Under the pieces are notes generated by a model, which did no database searches, was not told where the DNA came from, and saw only the letters and a program-made list of their open reading frames with translations. Positions 39,402-49,915 of a stretch of 64,000 nt of DNA are shown in pieces (positions within the stretch are counted from its first letter, which is position 1; every line of letters starts with the position of its first letter). Both the position numbers and the translations under genes were made by a program. This DNA comes from Kalmanozyma brasiliensis GHG001 (lineage: Eukaryota > Basidiomycota > Ustilaginomycetes > Ustilaginales): positions 1,765,706-1,829,705 of the forward strand of contig NW_015961970.1 in assembly GCF_000497045.1 (NCBI RefSeq), given 5' to 3'.

Positions 39402-41920
39402 ATGGCTGGCCCACTCCCATATGCTCGCGAGGGCGCCATTGAAGACACCGACCAAGACGAAAGCGATGACGAGATCTTTCTCGAGGACGAGGATGACTAC
39501 TTCGTCGGAGATGATGACGGTGACGACGATGATGACAGCGAGGACGTGCTTCTTCAAGACGCTCTCGAAGAGATGGTAGCGAGAGCCGAGGCGCAGGACT
39601 CGTTCGGTGCTGAATTCGACTCGGACGGCGACTCGGAGTACATCCCCTCCGATGAAGATGGCACCGTCTATCAAGATCTGGTCGACGATGCCGGTGGTCT
39701 CGAGATCGAGATCGCCGACGAGGACGACGATGATGGGGATGGCGATGAGGACGACGAGGATGAAGAAGATGACGACGAGACAGGCACTCAACGCGGCGGT
39801 CACCAAGGGCAAAGCATCACCATCGACATTCGCGATTTGCTGCGCGCACATCTTGCCGCTAACAACGAGGATGGCAGCACCGAAGATACAGGAACGCTCA
39901 GCACAAGAGAAGCCATTTCAAGAGCGTTGAGTAGTATGGGCATTGCAGGTCTCCAACGACTTCTCGCCGCTGCTACCGGCGGTGCGGTCAATGAAGACGA
40001 CGACGAGATGGAAGACGACGATGATGACGAGGACGACGACGAGGACAACTGGTACCACATGGCGCGCTCATCCCAAATGGCCGATTACTGGGAGCCAGTC
40101 ACAGAGCCGATCCGATCAGGTCAAGAGCTGGCGCTCAGTGGTGAGTTTGGACGTCAACCCAAAAGACCGCTCGACTCGCCGCCATCTGCCTTTGCCGAAA
40201 GCAGCAACCTCTCGGATCTCCTGCATAAGCGCAAGTATGCTCGCCGTCACATCAGCAAAGCAGACATGGCCTCCTTTGTCCCCAACACCAATGGCACCAT
40301 CGTAGCCTCGTATCCGGCGCGCGTCTACTGCGGCCAGTACTCGCAAGATTCATCCTTCTTCTACACCTGCACGCAGGACTTCCGAGTGCACATGTACGAC
40401 ACAACAGTAGCAGGACCAAAGACGGTGCAAGTACACGACGATGGGCCACGGCGGGTCCGCAACAGCTGGTTCTTCAGCTCGATGGGGACTACGCAGTATA
40501 CATCGCTCAACATGACCAAGAGTATCCAGGGCAGGCAAGGCAACTGGACCATCACCGACGCAAATCTAAGCCCCGACAATCAGTGGATGATTTACTCGAG
40601 CATCACGCCCTATGTACATCTCGTGCCGACAAAGCAGAACTTTGACACGGGAGGAAGGACGCCGAGCGACAACCAGGTCATGCTGGATTTCAGTAATACA
40701 GGAGACGATGACACTGGGGTAAGATGGCGCTCTGCGGTAAGCGATTCCCCGAACTATCGGTCAGATGTTGAGCATGCATACTGACCCTGCGATCGTTCCT
40801 TGTGCTCTTGTGACACTCACAGATCTGGTCGATCCGATTCTCTGGCGACTCACGCGAGATCGTCGCAGGCGCCCACTTTGGTGACATTTACGTCTACGAC
40901 ATCGAAGCACGTCGGCGAGTTCTCCGCGTTGAAGGCCACTCGGACGACGTCAACGCCGTTGCCTTCGCCGACGCTGCCTCCTCCAATGTCCTCATCTCGG
41001 GCTCCGACGACTCGTTCGTCAAGATCTGGGACCGTCGATCCCTCTCCGGCGGTAAGCCAGCTGGTGTCCTGCTGGGTCACACCGAAGGCGTCACCTACGT
41101 CTCGCCCAAAGGCGACGGCCGGTATTGCATCTCGAATGGTAAAGATCAATCGTGTCGACTCTGGGACCTCCGTATGATGCACTCGTCCTCGAAATTCGAC
41201 CGGATGACGCATCTCGACTACGGGCTGCGCAATTGGGACTACCGCAACATGTCCTACCGCCAGCCGCGCTACCAGGCGCACCCGCAAGACTGTTCCGTCA
41301 TGACCTACCGCGGTCATGCGGTGCTCAAAACGCTCATCCGCTGTCACTTTTCCCCTGCAGAAACGACAGGTCAGCGTTACATCTACAGCGGCAGTGCGGA
41401 CGGCAAGATCCATATCTGGAACCTCGACGGCACGGTAGCCCAAGTACTGGATCGGTCGAAGGTACGACCGCTGTATGCGGAGAAAGACCCGGCGAACCAG
41501 ATCCACGCGTACAAGGGTCCCGGCTCCGACGACGATGGGGAGAGCGAAGATGATGATGCGGATGTGTTCCGCGAACCTGGGCTGGCATCGGATCCCTCTG
41601 CACCGCCGTTACCGTGGTTCAAGCGCAAACATCCCATACGGCATACCGCCGCAGAGAACGCATCGAGCTTCGACAACCCCCTCAGCGGCCGACGCGGCGG
41701 ACGCGCGGGTCGAGGCCACAGAGGCACGGGAGGTGGAGCGGTGTGCACTGTGAGAGACGTCAGCTGGCACCCGCAGGAACCGAGTCTGATGAGCACCGCT
41801 TGGGACGGAAATGAGGGCGAATCGGGCAGTATCGCCAAACACGAGTTGGCCGATTGGAGTAAGAGGCATATGTCGTTGGAGGATGTACAGGCGCAGATGG
41901 CGGCCGAGGCGAGAGGGTGA
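39402..41920 (+). CDS. DCAF11/WDR23-type WD40 protein, two exons
   Basis: The preferred coding sequence is join(39402..40718,40823..41920), giving 804 residues. The N-terminal 240 residues are extremely acidic with long Asp/Glu runs. WD40 repeats follow, including IVAGAHFGDIYVYD, VLISGSDDSFVKIWDRR and YCISNGKDQSCRLWDLR. Two repeats end in WDRR and WDLR, the WDXR signature used by CUL4-DDB1 substrate receptors. The closest known group is human DCAF11 (WDR23) and plant LEC14B, which recruit targets for ubiquitination. A second donor at 40737 is also in phase and would add six residues (VRWRSA). The upstream donor gives DTGIWSIRFSG, which fits homologues better. The C-terminus has a Gly/Arg-rich patch. 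Confidence 0.85.
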
Positions 41921-42225
41921 GCCGAACGAGAGAGGCGGTAGACTCGTAGTCAGGGGACCTCGTCACTGCCGATTCATTGTGGCAAGCTTCACTCATCGCC
42001 CCGCATTCGACTTTCTTTACTGCACTTGTTCCCATCGCAATCGCATCTGCACGTTCTGCTGTTCTTGTCTCGTGACTGTCTGGCGTGCACAGGATTCTGA
42101 GTCCATGTTCGCACTCAACGAAGCTGTGCGGAAGCACGGTCGCACTCACCGAGACCCTGTCTTGCATCACGACGACATCACACACACTCGACATCCGAGC
42201 CAACGAATCTAATTGCACGATCCTT
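41921..42225. other. Convergent intergenic region
   Basis: This 305-bp stretch is tail-to-tail between the WD40 gene and the aminopeptidase gene. I see nothing else in it. Confidence 0.6.
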
Positions 42226-43437
42226 CTACGCCTCGCTCCACCCCGCCAGCTCGACAACAAACGCCGCGCTAAGCCTAACAAACTGCATCAGGTGCGCAAA
42301 ACTAAACTCGGGATGATCAAACGTATCCTGGGTCGTATGGATCCTCTTCAAATTCGAGTTTTCGAACGTCGCCTCGATGGCGAAGGCGCTATCCGCGCCG
42401 ATCTTGGTCCAGCTAGCGTGGTCGGAGCCTGCATAACCGAGCTTGGTTTCGGTATAACCAATGTCGAGGTAGGAATCCACCAGGAGGCCGATGAATTTGG
42501 TGAGTGGGGTAGAGACGAAATCGGAGACAAGGCCGACAGTTTCGGTGGTGCCGGCTTTGACGAATGCTGTCATGTCCTGTTGGAGCATTGCGTGGATTTT
42601 GGTCGCGCGTCGCTCGTAGGCCTGGGCAACCGCTTCGGAGCCGAGCAGACCGCCCTCCTCGGCGGAGTACCAGTGCAGCTCCACATCGCTCTCCGGTCGC
42701 CAATTCGACTTGAGCAGCACGCGAAGCGCTTCGATGATCGTCACAGTCCCACTTCCGTCATCGTCGGCACCGGGGGCGGCGAAAAAGGGGAACAGATTCG
42801 TCGAGTCCTGGTGCGCACCTAGGATGGTCACCCCCTTGCTCGCCGTCAGCGTGGCGTTGGAACCCTTGATCTTGAGCAGAATGGAGTTCTGACCCCACGG
42901 ATGCGGGAATTCTTCCACCTTGATGTAGGCGACGTCCTTCACGAGATCGGACACGGTCTTGAAGAGCCACGCTTGCGACTGACGGCCGGTCTCGGATTTG
43001 TAGTAGCGCGTGTGGAACGAGGTAAACTTTTCGAGGTGCATGCGAGGGCCGTCTTCGGAGATGTCCTTGAAGACGCTCTTGAGGTGCTTGCCGTGCTCGA
43101 CGGAGGAGGGGAATTTGGAGCTGTCCTTGAAAGTGGATCCCGCAGCCTGGGCCCGAGCGGCGTTGAGCTGACCGAGATCGGGCGTGTCGGTGAGGTCCAT
43201 AAAGTGCACGCCGCGGTACCACAGCAGCTGCTTGCCCAGCTCGGTCGTCCAGTACGGCTCCTCTGCCGGCGAGGTCTGCACCAATCGGGCGGAGAACAGG
43301 TCGGCAAAGGAAGAGGTGAGACCGCCAAAGAGCGAACCGGCGAACCCCGCGGTGGTCGACAGATCGGTCGTGACGGGTGCAGCAGAAACGCTGGTGAGTG
43401 CCACCGCAACGGCGGCGAGTGGGATGGTCAGCTTCAT
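42226..43437 (-). CDS. Secreted M28 family zinc aminopeptidase
   Basis: This 403-residue protein starts with a clear signal peptide (MKLTIPLAAVAVALTSVSA, cleavage probably before Ala-Pro). A pro-region of about 100 residues precedes the catalytic domain. The two-zinc site of family M28 is visible: the His in GAHQDSTN at about 208, the bridging Asp in PGADDDGSG, the Glu pair in WYSAEEGGLLGSEA, the Asp in LQQDMTAF, and the late His in RIHTTQDTFDH. This pattern matches fungal leucine aminopeptidase 1 (Lap1). The enzyme should trim N-terminal residues from peptides outside the cell or in the wall. The open frame continues 22 codons upstream, but the Met before the signal peptide is the sensible start. 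Confidence 0.92.
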   Translation of the reverse strand: MKLTIPLAAVAVALTSVSAAPVTTDLSTTAGFAGSLFGGLTSSFADLFSARLVQTSPAEEPYWTTELGKQLLWYRGVHFMDLTDTPDLGQLNAARAQAAGSTFKDSSKFPSSVEHGKHLKSVFKDISEDGPRMHLEKFTSFHTRYYKSETGRQSQAWLFKTVSDLVKDVAYIKVEEFPHPWGQNSILLKIKGSNATLTASKGVTILGAHQDSTNLFPFFAAPGADDDGSGTVTIIEALRVLLKSNWRPESDVELHWYSAEEGGLLGSEAVAQAYERRATKIHAMLQQDMTAFVKAGTTETVGLVSDFVSTPLTKFIGLLVDSYLDIGYTETKLGYAGSDHASWTKIGADSAFAIEATFENSNLKRIHTTQDTFDHPEFSFAHLMQFVRLSAAFVVELAGWSEA

Positions 43438-43851
43438 GCTTGATGAATGTCTTGATGGCGGATGGTTGTGGTGAGGGGAGAAGGGAGAAGAGAGGCAAAG
43501 CAAAGGCCGCGCAACTCAGCAGCTGAGGGTCGACGCTCTCGGCTGTGGTCGAGCCGCATCGAGTCAAGAGGGGTGGAGGTTCAACCGTCGAGAGGCACAG
43601 GAGCAGTCTCTGGGCAAGAATGGCGATCTTCAGGGTCCTCAGCTGCCAATTCGAGCACGGCTTGCGTGCCCATCCAAAGCCTTCCCAGTCTAACAGTGTG
43701 AAAAATTGCGCAGTCACCATTCCCAACCCTTGCTGACTCTTGACCCTTCTCAGAACGAGCTTGTACATTCTCGACATCGCTGGAACGGTAGTCAAAGAAC
43801 AGGTGGATGCATCTCGCTGTGCTATGAGATTGCAAAAGGACGGGGCCGACA
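43438..43851. other. Intergenic region between aminopeptidase and LTV1
   Basis: This 414-bp stretch holds the aminopeptidase promoter and the LTV1 3' end, with both genes on the minus strand. I see no gene in it. Confidence 0.6.
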
Positions 43852-46032
43852 TCATAGCAAACGCATCCCCGCAGGCCCACCCTCGGTCTCCTTCCTCCCC
43901 TTCTCCGCCTTGGCCTGCTTCTTCTTCTCGCTGGCAAACGCCTGCTTAGTCTTCATCTTGCGATCCTTTCGCTCCTTCTTGTTGGCCTTGAGCGCCTCTT
44001 TTCGCGCTTTCCTGTCCTCCTTGCTCTCGTTCCGATCGCGCTTTGCGGTCACTGCGATGGTGGAGAGTCGCCGTGCCAGCTCTCCACCCTCTGTTGTGTC
44101 GGAGTCGTATTCCGAGCCTTCGCCTTCTTCCGTGTCGGACCCGGGATCGCTGCCGGATGGCGGGCCACGTCCGTCATCTTCTTCATCAAGGTGACCGTTG
44201 GTGGCAGCATCGGGCTTCGTCTTGCCGTTAACACCGCGTGGTTTGGAATACCCCACAATCTCGGGGAAGCCCGTTCGCGGGTTGATCCGAATCTTGGGCA
44301 GACGCTCTTCGTCGTTCAGAAACGCGGATGCCGAAGGTCGTTGGCTGGTGTAGCTCGTCATACTGGGCGCCATGCCGTTGCCGAGCATATTGCGATTCAC
44401 CGCGCTGCCATTGGCAACACTACCAGGGCGGAAGGCGGAAGCGTTGCTCCCACCAAACACGCTCTCCTTGGCCGAAATCGTCCTTGGATGGTTCTCCAAA
44501 TTGGTCTTGGTCGACTGGATCGTTTCGACGTCCCACTTTTCGCGCATGTGACTGCGCGGGATGGGATCGACGATCTCTTCGTCGGGCGACTCGTAGTCCT
44601 CGTACTCGCCTAGATCGCCTTCGCCTTTGCCCTCGTCGGCGTCCTTGCCCGCCCACTCGCGGCCGTTGATGCGCGCCTTGCCGAGCGCCTGACGCAGGAT
44701 CGTCAGCTTTTCCACCGACGTCGAGTCGACTCCGCCGAGGGCTTCGCGGAGCTTGCCGTGCTTGGTCTCGTATTTTGCCAAGAAATCGTCCATGATGCCT
44801 TCGAAGTCTTCGCGCGTCACCTCCTCGCCCGCCTCGTCGCCGTCCGAGTCGACAAACTCCTCGTCCTCCAGAGACTCGAGCGAGGGGTCGAAGTCTTCGC
44901 GGATGCCGTACTTGCGCCCGAGCTGGGCGAACCGGTCGTCGAGATCGGTGAGGCCTTTGTTACGGAACATGGCGGAGGAGCTCATGGACCAGGCGGTGCT
45001 GCCTCCGCCGATGGAGGGCGCCTTTGTGCTCGCTGCTCGTCGCGCCAGTGCACCCGGACGACCCTTCTTGCCGATCGCGGAGCCACCAGCGGTGTACATG
45101 GTGCCCGCCCTGGATCCGGCGCGAAGCGATGCGACCTGATCCCGGTCCTCGTCGTCTTCCGCCTCGTCGTCCGAGGACGGCTTTTGGCTGCGTGCCAGCT
45201 CCTGCTGCTTTTTGAACAGCGCTACGCGTGCTTCGAGGGACATGTTCTCCTCTCCGTTCTGGTCGAGCTCCTTCTGCGCTCTTGCTGCAGGGTCCGCCCA
45301 GATGCCTTCGTCACCCTCCGGTGCCTGCTCCCTCCACTCATCGTCGTCCCTCACCACACCATCCCATTCGCCATCCTGTACGACCTCGCCGAAGAAATCG
45401 TCATCCAAATCATCATCCACGAACGCCTCGTCATCGAGCGCCTCCAACGCCTGCCTCAAATGCGGATCCATATCCGGCTGGAACCCCTGCAACGACGGCT
45501 CGACAGCCAAATGCGAAGTGAAGCTGAACGGCATCTCCTGCTTCGACGGCAGTACGGATGCTGGCAAACTCAACCCTTTCTCCTCCTCCCCTTCCTTCAG
45601 TGCAAAGCTCTCCTTGCCCTTTCCCTTGCCTTTCGCCCCTGCGCTCGCGGACACCAAGATCGTATCCACCGTCTCATCCACATTCTCTCCGCCGCGCTTG
45701 ACGTTCTCGTCATCGTTGATGGGTCGCAGATGTTGCATGTAGTCGTACTCGGTATCGTCAAAGTAGACGCCGTAGTTGGCGGCTTCGCCGATGTTGCTTC
45801 GGATGGGCCTGCCATACTTGTCCCGAATGACGGTGGCATCGGCCTCGAGCTCGGCGCGCGTCTTGCCCTTGGCGCGCGCCTGGTTAGCAGGATCGTAGGA
45901 AAGCAGAACGTGCGCACCCGCATCCGGGTCGTTGATGAGAGGATCGCGTTGCGAACGGTGGACAAGCTGGAAATGCTGTGCATTGTCGGAGCGCCATATT
46001 GACTTGTTCTTGGTTTTCGACTTGGACGGCAT
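43852..46032 (-). CDS. LTV1: 40S ribosome biogenesis factor LTV1
   Basis: This 726-residue single-exon protein begins MPSKSKTKNKSIWRSDNAQ and continues with FQLVHRSQRDPLINDPDA and ANYGVYFDDTEYDYMQHLR, the conserved N-terminal block of Ltv1. Ltv1 rides on late pre-40S particles, helps place uS3 (Rps3), and supports nuclear export. Further conserved pieces are the FDPSLESLEDEEF segment and the basic C-terminus (RKARKEALKANKKERKDRK). Long acidic and Ser-rich linkers make it longer than the yeast protein (about 460). It is divergent from CSL4 with 464 bp between starts. Confidence 0.93.
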   Translation of the reverse strand: MPSKSKTKNKSIWRSDNAQHFQLVHRSQRDPLINDPDAGAHVLLSYDPANQARAKGKTRAELEADATVIRDKYGRPIRSNIGEAANYGVYFDDTEYDYMQHLRPINDDENVKRGGENVDETVDTILVSASAGAKGKGKGKESFALKEGEEEKGLSLPASVLPSKQEMPFSFTSHLAVEPSLQGFQPDMDPHLRQALEALDDEAFVDDDLDDDFFGEVVQDGEWDGVVRDDDEWREQAPEGDEGIWADPAARAQKELDQNGEENMSLEARVALFKKQQELARSQKPSSDDEAEDDEDRDQVASLRAGSRAGTMYTAGGSAIGKKGRPGALARRAASTKAPSIGGGSTAWSMSSSAMFRNKGLTDLDDRFAQLGRKYGIREDFDPSLESLEDEEFVDSDGDEAGEEVTREDFEGIMDDFLAKYETKHGKLREALGGVDSTSVEKLTILRQALGKARINGREWAGKDADEGKGEGDLGEYEDYESPDEEIVDPIPRSHMREKWDVETIQSTKTNLENHPRTISAKESVFGGSNASAFRPGSVANGSAVNRNMLGNGMAPSMTSYTSQRPSASAFLNDEERLPKIRINPRTGFPEIVGYSKPRGVNGKTKPDAATNGHLDEEDDGRGPPSGSDPGSDTEEGEGSEYDSDTTEGGELARRLSTIAVTAKRDRNESKEDRKARKEALKANKKERKDRKMKTKQAFASEKKKQAKAEKGRKETEGGPAGMRLL

Positions 46033-46280
46033 GGTGGGCGATGTCGAGCGTAGCCGGGGCTCCTCGAGCGGCTAGGTGTAGGTGGCGGTGGGAGCTCGCG
46101 AGCTAGATTGTCGGACCTGTTACGGCAGCGAGACTTCCGGTTCGACTGACGATGCGAGCGCTTGGCTGAGAGCGGTCCGTCGGGAGTGCTGGAAACTGCT
46201 TGTTGGAGAGAAGCCGAGCGGTGTGGTCGAGTCAATCTTCGGATGGTGGTAGCAGTGTCAGGTTGGTACTGCGAGGGCAT

Positions 46281-46350
46281 CTAAAAATTTGAGAAGCTCT
46301 TTCTTTCGAGGCAAAAAATTCGAGGCAGCACGTCGCAGTCTCAAATTTGG
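46281..46350. promoter_or_regulatory. Cluster of three AAAAATTT-type elements
   Basis: CTAAAAATTTGAG (46281-46293), GCAAAAAATTCGAGG (46311-46325) and CTCAAATTTGG (46340-46350) lie within 70 bp between LTV1 and CSL4. They resemble the yeast RRPE, in either orientation. Function is inferred. Confidence 0.45.
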
Positions 46351-46396
46351 ACTCAGGGTTCAGAGATTTCTCTTTTCGCTCCACAATCTAGCTTAT

Positions 46397-46495
46397 GTAA
46401 GCCAACTTTTCTTGACCTCATCCTTTGACGCTCACCTGCATCTTCCTGACGCTCCATCTTTCTCATCATTGGACAGCATCGACGCCTTCACACAG
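46397..46495 (+). other. CSL4: Probable leader (5' UTR) intron of CSL4
   Basis: A GTAAGC donor at 46397, a CTGAC branch-like site at about 46446 and a CACACAG acceptor ending at 46495 bracket 99 nt. The acceptor is one base before the ATG, as in FBA1. Confidence 0.5.
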
Positions 46496-46496
46496 A

Positions 46497-47252
46497 ATGG
46501 AAGCATCAGCGTCAACATCAACATCAGGGCGTCTTCTTCTGCCAGGGCAGCCGTTGTCGGTCAAATCCACATCAAAGTCGCAACTCGACCTCGGGACGGG
46601 GACGTATGCGAGGGGCGACTACGTCCTCTCCTCTCTCGTTGGGTACGAATCTCGCACGCCCTCCTCCTCCAAGACGATCAAATCCGAAAAGCTCTCAATC
46701 AGTGGAGTCGAGAATCGTTTCGTGGTGCCATCACCCGATTCGACCGTCATCGCACGAGTGACCCGCGTCACACCTCGGCAGGCCTACCTGTCGATCCTCA
46801 TCGTCGACGGTCTGCCGTGTGGCTCGTCATCGTCGACAAGTTCGACGTTCGTTCAGTCTGGTCTTGGGAATCATGCAGCGGGCGAAGGTGAGGGGGTGGA
46901 CTTCCAGGGCGTGGTGCGAAGCCAGGACGTGAGGACGACCGAAAAGGACAAGGTCAAACTCGCCGACTGCTTCCGTCCCGGCGACATCGTCCGCGCCACC
47001 GTCATCAGTTTGGGCGACGCAAGAAGCTACTACCTCAGCACAGCTGGCAACAGTCTCGGTGTCATCTATGCTACCAGTGCAAGCAGTGCAGGTGCCACAA
47101 AGGCCGACGGCGAGGGCGGAATAACCGGCGTAGGGGGTGCAGGTTGGAGCATAAGCGGTAATCAAATGACACCTATCAGCTGGAATCAGATGATCGATCC
47201 CACAACGGGAGTGGTGGAGAATCGAAAATGCGCCAAGCCCGACTCTGTCTAA
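46497..47252 (+). CDS. CSL4: RNA exosome cap subunit Csl4
   Basis: This 251-residue protein shows the N-terminal Csl4 fold (LLLPGQPLS, GTGTYARGDYVLSSLVGY) and an S1 domain. The S1 region carries the eukaryotic Csl4 signature DVRTTEKDKVKLADCFRPG followed by GDIVRATVISLGDARSYYLST and TPISWNQM. Csl4 is one of three cap proteins of the RNA exosome, which processes and degrades RNA in nucleus and cytoplasm, including rRNA precursors. The C-terminal zinc ribbon of archaeal Csl4 is not preserved: only one Cys remains after the TPISW segment. A Gly/Ala-rich insertion of about 25 residues sits just before TPISW. The Met at 46497 directly precedes the conserved region. Confidence 0.94.
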   Translation: MEASASTSTSGRLLLPGQPLSVKSTSKSQLDLGTGTYARGDYVLSSLVGYESRTPSSSKTIKSEKLSISGVENRFVVPSPDSTVIARVTRVTPRQAYLSILIVDGLPCGSSSSTSSTFVQSGLGNHAAGEGEGVDFQGVVRSQDVRTTEKDKVKLADCFRPGDIVRATVISLGDARSYYLSTAGNSLGVIYATSASSAGATKADGEGGITGVGGAGWSISGNQMTPISWNQMIDPTTGVVENRKCAKPDSV

Positions 47253-47371
47253 GCCCCTCACACACATGTACACTAGCACCTCGTAGTCAGAGCAAGACAA
47301 CATTAGGCAATTCCTTTCTTCCACTTCATCTAAACGTACAAAATTACCGACATCATGGGGGGAGAATGAAT

Positions 47372-49915
47372 CTAATCCTTGCGATGGAAGAGCGAGTGTT
47401 TGCGCTTGCTCTCTTCGCTCATGACCTTGACGTGCGGGTGGTCGGGTTGTTCACCCGGCCTGCCGTCCTTGACGATGTGAGCGCACGTGCGGATGTTCTT
47501 GAGCCACTCGTCGCCCTTGTCGTCGTCATCTTCGAACTCGGAGAGACCGATGGAGCCGAGACCCGCAGCGTGGGCGTCGCGGCTGAGGCTGTCAAATTGG
47601 CCGCGAGGGGAGGCGGTACCGTCGCCGTGCGCTTGTGCGTGCGCCCCGTCGATGGCGGAGCGCAGCATGTCGGTCGAGTTGCTGCGCGACATGACGGGCG
47701 TACGCGTCAGCGGGCTGTCGTGGTCGCTGAAGCGACGGCCGCGAAGGAGATCGCCGAGTGTGCAGCGGAGCGACGGCTCGACCGCCATCATGCGCGAGAG
47801 GGCCGAGCGCGTCTCTCGTGGGAGGAGACGGAAGATGCTGTCCGCCGCGCCGGAGGTGAACGTGGTCTGCGATGATGCCGACGAGACGCTGTCGCTCCGG
47901 TGTGGGTTAGGACGAACATCGTCAAAGGCGCTGCCGCCCGAGGTGCTGTCGGTGAAGGCGGACGTGGGTGACGAGGTGACGGGCGAGATGGCAGCTGGGC
48001 TCATCACTGCGGCGCTGTTGGTACCCGACTCGCCCGTCAGCATCCTGTTGCCATCAAACGTGTCGCTGAGCGAAGGCGACTGCGGGTTCGAGTTCGAGTG
48101 GATCGTGTGCGGCGTCATGTAGCCGGCTTCCGAAGCGGATCGGATCTGCGGCGTGACGCCGTTGTCGTCCGAGCTCGTGACGGCATCGATGGTCGACATT
48201 CCGAGGTTTTTGCGCAGCGTGGCGACGTGGTCGCTCGAGGTGACGCGGCTCGCAATGACGCTCGAGCTCGCCGTGCTGCTCTGTCGGCTCGGGCCGCCGC
48301 TGTTCGGGTGGCTCTTGGCGGGCTCGGGGGCCTTGCACAGCTCGGGATGCGAATTGACAAACAGCCGGAAGCTCGGATCCGTCTTGAGATCCGGCAGCTT
48401 CCACGGGAAGCGACGCAGGATCATACAGAGGAAGATGATGGCGCAGCTCCACACGTCTGTCAACCTCGGATCATACGTCTGTTGTGACAGCACCTCGGGT
48501 GCCAGGTAGGGATCCGAACCCACAACACCGGTAGCCACCACCTTGCTCTTGCCTGGTGAGTGGAACACGGTCGCCGTGCCAAAGTCGATGAGCTTGACCA
48601 CATTGCCCGTCGTCATGACGCAATTGTCGAGCTTCAGGTCACGATGCGCGAGACCCATCGAGTGGAGGTAGTCGACACCGTCGCAGATCTGACGGAAGAC
48701 GCAGTAGATCTCTTGACGGCACATCTTGCCGCTCATCACGACACTGAAGAGATCGTAGGGCGCGTACTCCATGACCTCATAGTAGTGGCCGTGATCCGAG
48801 ATGATGTCGATGGTCTCGATGATGTTGACGTGGTGGAGCGTGCTGCCGATGCAGAACTCGGCGGTGACCTTCTTGATGTATTCCTTCTCGTTCTCACCTG
48901 CTCTGCGCGGACGGAACTCCTTGACGGCAAAGACGGTGTGGTCCTTGGATCGCTTGATCAGACGCACCGTACCACCGGCACCCGATCCGAGCACCTTGCC
49001 CCACTTGCCGTACTTCTTGGCCAGGTGAGCGTGGTCTTCACCCAAGGGGGGCGAGTCCTTGCCGTGACGCTTAGGCGTGGCCACACCGGAGCGGCTGCTG
49101 TCGCTGCGCGAGTCGCTGTTGTGGTGGCCGATGTGGTTCTGCAGGAACTTGCGCAGGTCGGTGAGCGGGTTGTGGTGTCCCGAGTGTTCCTTGTCCTTCT
49201 TCTTCTTGGGGTGAGCGTCATTGTCGGACGGCGAAGCTGTGCCGCTGCTGCCGACACGCTCAGTGTTGCGCCGTGAACCGAGCTTGGGGAAGACGAATTG
49301 AGGAGGCGTGCTGGTAGAATCGTTGTTGGAGGCGTCGACACCACGAGCGGAAGCGAGACCGCTGGCACCTGCGCCTTGAACGGGTTGGAACGATGTGCCG
49401 GTCATGGCGCCGCTGAGCACCTTGTTGAGCCCCGAGCGTGGCTGACCTTGGGGACTGCTGGTGACAGGCGAGACGGGCTCGGTGTGGGCCTCGTTGAGGT
49501 GGACGGATGCACCGCCTGTGCCGATGGGCGTGGCCACCCCTGAATGGTCGGCGCGCTCGTTGAGACCCAACTGCCTCAAGTTTTCGGTGCGGATCTTGGC
49601 AGCGGCAGCGCTTGGACCGGTCATGGCATTGACGGAACCCGGGCTGATGCCGTGGGTAGCGTCGGTGCCAACTGTGGAGACGGGGGATGCGACGTGAGAA
49701 GTGGTAGAGACGAAGGCAGTGCTGTTGCTCTGTACCGGTGTGGCATGATCGGAGGATGTGCTGCGGATGGCGGTGTAGCCAGGAGCAGACGAGTCTTCCT
49801 GGAGCGTCATCTTGTTGGTCTTGGTCTCGAGGTGGACCACGTCGGCGCCGTGCTGATTTTGGTCTGGCTGGGTGGAGTGGCTGACGATCGGATCCATGGG
49901 CTTTGAGGAAAGCAT
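47372..49915 (-). CDS. HAL4/SAT4-type serine/threonine protein kinase
   Basis: This 847-residue single-exon protein has a disordered N-terminal 295 residues and a kinase domain from about 300 to 730. Catalytic motifs are intact: GSGAGGTV (nucleotide loop), FAVKEF (lysine), [10 protein letters not shown] at about 422, DFGTA at about 443, and LAPEVL at about 470. The domain resembles the fungal Npr1/Hal5 group, closest to Hal4/Sat4, which in yeast stabilises plasma-membrane nutrient and potassium transporters. A Ser/Thr/Pro-rich insertion of about 165 residues splits the C-lobe between LCKAPEP and [15 protein letters not shown]. Two Met codons lie at residues 1 and 7. The gene is tail-to-tail with CSL4, 119 bp apart, and has a long gene-free upstream region. 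Confidence 0.9.
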   Translation of the reverse strand: MLSSKPMDPIVSHSTQPDQNQHGADVVHLETKTNKMTLQEDSSAPGYTAIRSTSSDHATPVQSNSTAFVSTTSHVASPVSTVGTDATHGISPGSVNAMTGPSAAAAKIRTENLRQLGLNERADHSGVATPIGTGGASVHLNEAHTEPVSPVTSSPQGQPRSGLNKVLSGAMTGTSFQPVQGAGASGLASARGVDASNNDSTSTPPQFVFPKLGSRRNTERVGSSGTASPSDNDAHPKKKKDKEHSGHHNPLTDLRKFLQNHIGHHNSDSRSDSSRSGVATPKRHGKDSPPLGEDHAHLAKKYGKWGKVLGSGAGGTVRLIKRSKDHTVFAVKEFRPRRAGENEKEYIKKVTAEFCIGSTLHHVNIIETIDIISDHGHYYEVMEYAPYDLFSVVMSGKMCRQEIYCVFRQICDGVDYLHSMGLAHRDLKLDNCVMTTGNVVKLIDFGTATVFHSPGKSKVVATGVVGSDPYLAPEVLSQQTYDPRLTDVWSCAIIFLCMILRRFPWKLPDLKTDPSFRLFVNSHPELCKAPEPAKSHPNSGGPSRQSSTASSSVIASRVTSSDHVATLRKNLGMSTIDAVTSSDDNGVTPQIRSASEAGYMTPHTIHSNSNPQSPSLSDTFDGNRMLTGESGTNSAAVMSPAAISPVTSSPTSAFTDSTSGGSAFDDVRPNPHRSDSVSSASSQTTFTSGAADSIFRLLPRETRSALSRMMAVEPSLRCTLGDLLRGRRFSDHDSPLTRTPVMSRSNSTDMLRSAIDGAHAQAHGDGTASPRGQFDSLSRDAHAAGLGSIGLSEFEDDDDKGDEWLKNIRTCAHIVKDGRPGEQPDHPHVKVMSEESKRKHSLFHRKD

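Larger units (their letters stand above)
46033..46496. other. Bidirectional promoter LTV1 / CSL4
   Basis: This 464-bp stretch separates two divergent ATGs. It has a cluster of A-rich elements near 46280-46350 and a probable CSL4 leader intron at 46397-46495, both listed separately. Confidence 0.65.
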
